The translations under genes were made by a program, and so were the position numbers. From an uncultured Acetatifactor sp. (GTDB lineage: Bacteria > Bacillota > Clostridia > Lachnospirales > Lachnospiraceae), in the NCBI GenBank assembly GCA_910586835.1, contig CAJUJU010000090.1:1-6551 (forward strand): a DNA stretch of 6,551 bases, given 5' to 3'. Shown in pieces: positions 5,405-6,551 of the stretch (its first letter is position 1; every line of letters starts with the position of its first letter). The notes beneath the pieces were generated by a model. It ran no database searches and was not told the origin of the DNA. It was given only the letters and a program-made list of their open reading frames with translations.

Positions 5405-6265
5405 CTATGATTTGATGCGCAGCTTTTCCAAAGCATCCGCCAGCTCCTGCACCGTGAGGATTCCGTTCGGCAGCGCCACTCCCCGTTTTTGCAGCTCGTA
5501 TGCCAGCAGCGTCACCTGGGGTACGTCCAGCCGCAGACTCTTCAGCTTCTCCACCCGGGAAAAAATCTCCCTGGGAGTTCCCTCCATGGCGATCCTTCCG
5601 CCGTCCATCACAAATGCCTTATCCGCATAAATAATTTCTTCCATATAATGTGTGATCAGAATGACCGTCATGCCTTCCACATCATTCAGAGCGCGGACCG
5701 CACGGATGACCTCCCGTCGGCCGCTGGGATCCAGCATGGCGGTAGGTTCATCCAACACGATACACTTGGGATGCATGGCCAGCACGCCTGCGATGGAAAC
5801 CCTCTGCTTCTGTCCGCCGGAGAGCTTGTTGGGTGAGTGTCTGCGGTATTCATACATCCCCACTGCCTTGAGGCTTTCCTCCACCCGTTCCCAAATCTCT
5901 TTTGTAGGCACTCCCATATTCTCCGGTCCGAAGCCCACATCCTCCTCCACCACCTGTCCGATGATCTGGTTGTCCGGATTCTGGAACACCATCCCCGCAG
6001 TCTGGCGTATGTTCCAGACCTTCGATTCATCCAGAGTGTCCATCCCGTCCACCCAGACGGTTCCCTCGGTAGGATTCAGGATAGCGTTAATGTGCTTGGC
6101 CAGCGTGGACTTCCCGGAACCGTTATGTCCCAGGATGGCGATAAAATCTCCCTGCCCCACGTCCAGACTTACCTTGTCTACCGCCGTGGTAATTCCTTCC
6201 ACGTTTCCTTCTTCATCCCGTCTGATATATTCAAATGTGACGTTCTCTGCCTTAATGATTCCCAT
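5405..6265 (-). CDS. ecfA1: ECF transporter ATP-binding protein EcfA1
   Basis: First ATPase of the energy-coupling factor module. With ATG at 6263-6265 the product is 286 residues and begins MGIIKAENVTFEYIRRDEEG, the usual family N-terminus; the frame is open upstream to 6340 but that stretch (RITHHVTGAVQKRKRDD) is not family-like. Complete ABC motifs are Walker A GHNGSGKST (46-54), Q-loop VFQNPDNQI (Q95), signature LSGGQKQR (148-155), Walker B IVLDEP (169-174) with MLDP, and switch histidine ITHYMEE (H206). The FQNPDNQ Q-loop separates EcfA1 from EcfA2, which has FQYPEHQ. AAGGA lies about 11 bases before the ATG. It heads the run ecfA1-ecfA2-ecfT-truA. No S-component gene adjoins it, so the module probably serves S proteins encoded elsewhere. 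Confidence 0.96.
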   Translation of the reverse strand: MGIIKAENVTFEYIRRDEEGNVEGITTAVDKVSLDVGQGDFIAILGHNGSGKSTLAKHINAILNPTEGTVWVDGMDTLDESKVWNIRQTAGMVFQNPDNQIIGQVVEEDVGFGPENMGVPTKEIWERVEESLKAVGMYEYRRHSPNKLSGGQKQRVSIAGVLAMHPKCIVLDEPTAMLDPSGRREVIRAVRALNDVEGMTVILITHYMEEIIYADKAFVMDGGRIAMEGTPREIFSRVEKLKSLRLDVPQVTLLAYELQKRGVALPNGILTVQELADALEKLRIKS

Positions 6266-6281
6266 ATCATCCCGTTTCCTT

Positions 6282-6337
6282 TTTTGCACTGCACCTGTTA
6301 CATGATGGGTAATTCTGAGCCTTCCGTTTGTGCAAAA
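6282..6337 (-). promoter_or_regulatory. Inverted repeat in ecfA1 leader beside ribosome site
   Basis: On the minus strand TTTTGCAC (6337-6330) is perfectly complementary to GTGCAAAA (6289-6282), with 40 bases between the arms. The second arm ends within a few bases of the AAGGA ribosome site of ecfA1. It could form a long-range stem in a transcript from the upstream promoter at 6451-6479; a transcript starting near 6334 would lose part of the first arm. Function is not established, and eight paired bases at this distance could be chance. Confidence 0.3.
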
Positions 6338-6340
6338 CAA

Positions 6341-6349
6341 ATTGTATCA
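6341..6349 (-). promoter_or_regulatory. Extended -10 promoter candidate for ecfA1
   Basis: On the minus strand TGATACAAT (6349-6341) is an extended -10 element: TG, one base, then TACAAT (five of six matches). No good -35 lies at the normal distance. A start near 6334 would give a leader of about 70 bases before the ecfA1 ATG. Confidence 0.4.
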
Positions 6350-6450
6350 TTTTATAACGCCGCGGTAATCCCGGAGCGGAAGCATGTCTGTGTCAAAAAT
6401 ATAAGCTGTGCAATGACACCTGCCACATACCCAAATTCGCAATTGCCTAT

Positions 6451-6479
6451 ATTATATTAAATTGAAAGGTGAATTACAA
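6451..6479 (-). promoter_or_regulatory. Distal promoter candidate for the ecf operon
   Basis: On the minus strand TTGTAA (6479-6474; four of six) and a perfect TATAAT (6456-6451) are spaced by 17 bases. Transcription from here would start near 6443 and give a leader of about 180 bases before ecfA1. A small inverted repeat, AAAGGT/ACCTTT (6484-6465), overlaps the -35 and could be an operator or the weak terminator hairpin of the upstream gene. Confidence 0.5.
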
Positions 6480-6518
6480 CCTTTTCGAATGGAAAACTCA
6501 CGACAAACGCATGAATGT

Positions 6519-6551
6519 TTACTCCCACTCAAATCCTAAATTGCGGATTTT
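6519..6551 (-). CDS. C-terminal end of an unrecognised gene (partial)
   Basis: The minus strand at the window edge reads ten codons, KIRNLGFEWE, then TAA at 6521-6519. A frame entering from outside the window and ending here would be the gene upstream of the ecf operon. The fragment is too short to identify, and ten open codons could occur by chance. In many Clostridia rplQ (L17) sits at this position, but this tail does not look like the end of L17. Confidence 0.3.
   Translation of the reverse strand, partial: KIRNLGFEWE

Noticed and set aside
5652..6305. Plus-strand open frame of 217 codons opposite ecfA1
   Set aside because: It is antisense to a complete ABC ATPase gene with all motifs intact; the Ser/Pro/Thr-rich product is a shadow of its codons.

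Overview
The window looks like a piece of a Firmicutes chromosome, most likely Clostridia and probably Lachnospiraceae. The basis is gene order, protein sequence style, Gram-positive Shine-Dalgarno sites and the ECF-module/truA/rplM/rpsI arrangement; the family-level guess is inference. Every convincing gene is on the minus strand, so transcription runs from high to low coordinates.

Region 1 (6551 to 6266) holds the last 10 codons of an unrecognised gene (stop at 6519-6521), two candidate promoters and the leader of ecfA1. Region 2 (6265 to 2900) is the energising module of an energy-coupling factor vitamin/metal transporter (ecfA1, ecfA2, ecfT), followed by the tRNA pseudouridine synthase gene truA. 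ecfA2/ecfT overlap by 8 bases and ecfT/truA by 4. No substrate-binding S component is present, as expected for a shared (group II) ECF module whose S proteins are encoded elsewhere. Region 3 (2899 to 1735) has a consensus promoter starting 8 bases after truA, a leader of about 190 nt, rplM (L13), rpsI (S9) and a perfect 9-bp-stem intrinsic terminator.

Region 4 (about 1734 to 1) is a graveyard of mobile-element genes, all in the same orientation. It starts with a good promoter and a broken small ORF just past the rpsI terminator, then two hairpins. Next come a scar of the very large SNF2-helicase/N6-adenine-methylase protein typical of Firmicutes integrative conjugative elements, an AbiEi-type antitoxin remnant with a stop and a frameshift, and a DUF1016/YhcG PDDEXK nuclease remnant that has lost its catalytic end. 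Deletion joins have welded these pieces together, one of them in frame (AbiEi to DUF1016).

The six core genes look intact and functional. I see no convincing undescribed system. The most informative part is the decayed element: it records an ICE that carried defence-type cargo and was reduced by successive deletions next to a ribosomal protein operon. Family assignments of the remnants rest on recognised sequence patterns, not on a database search.
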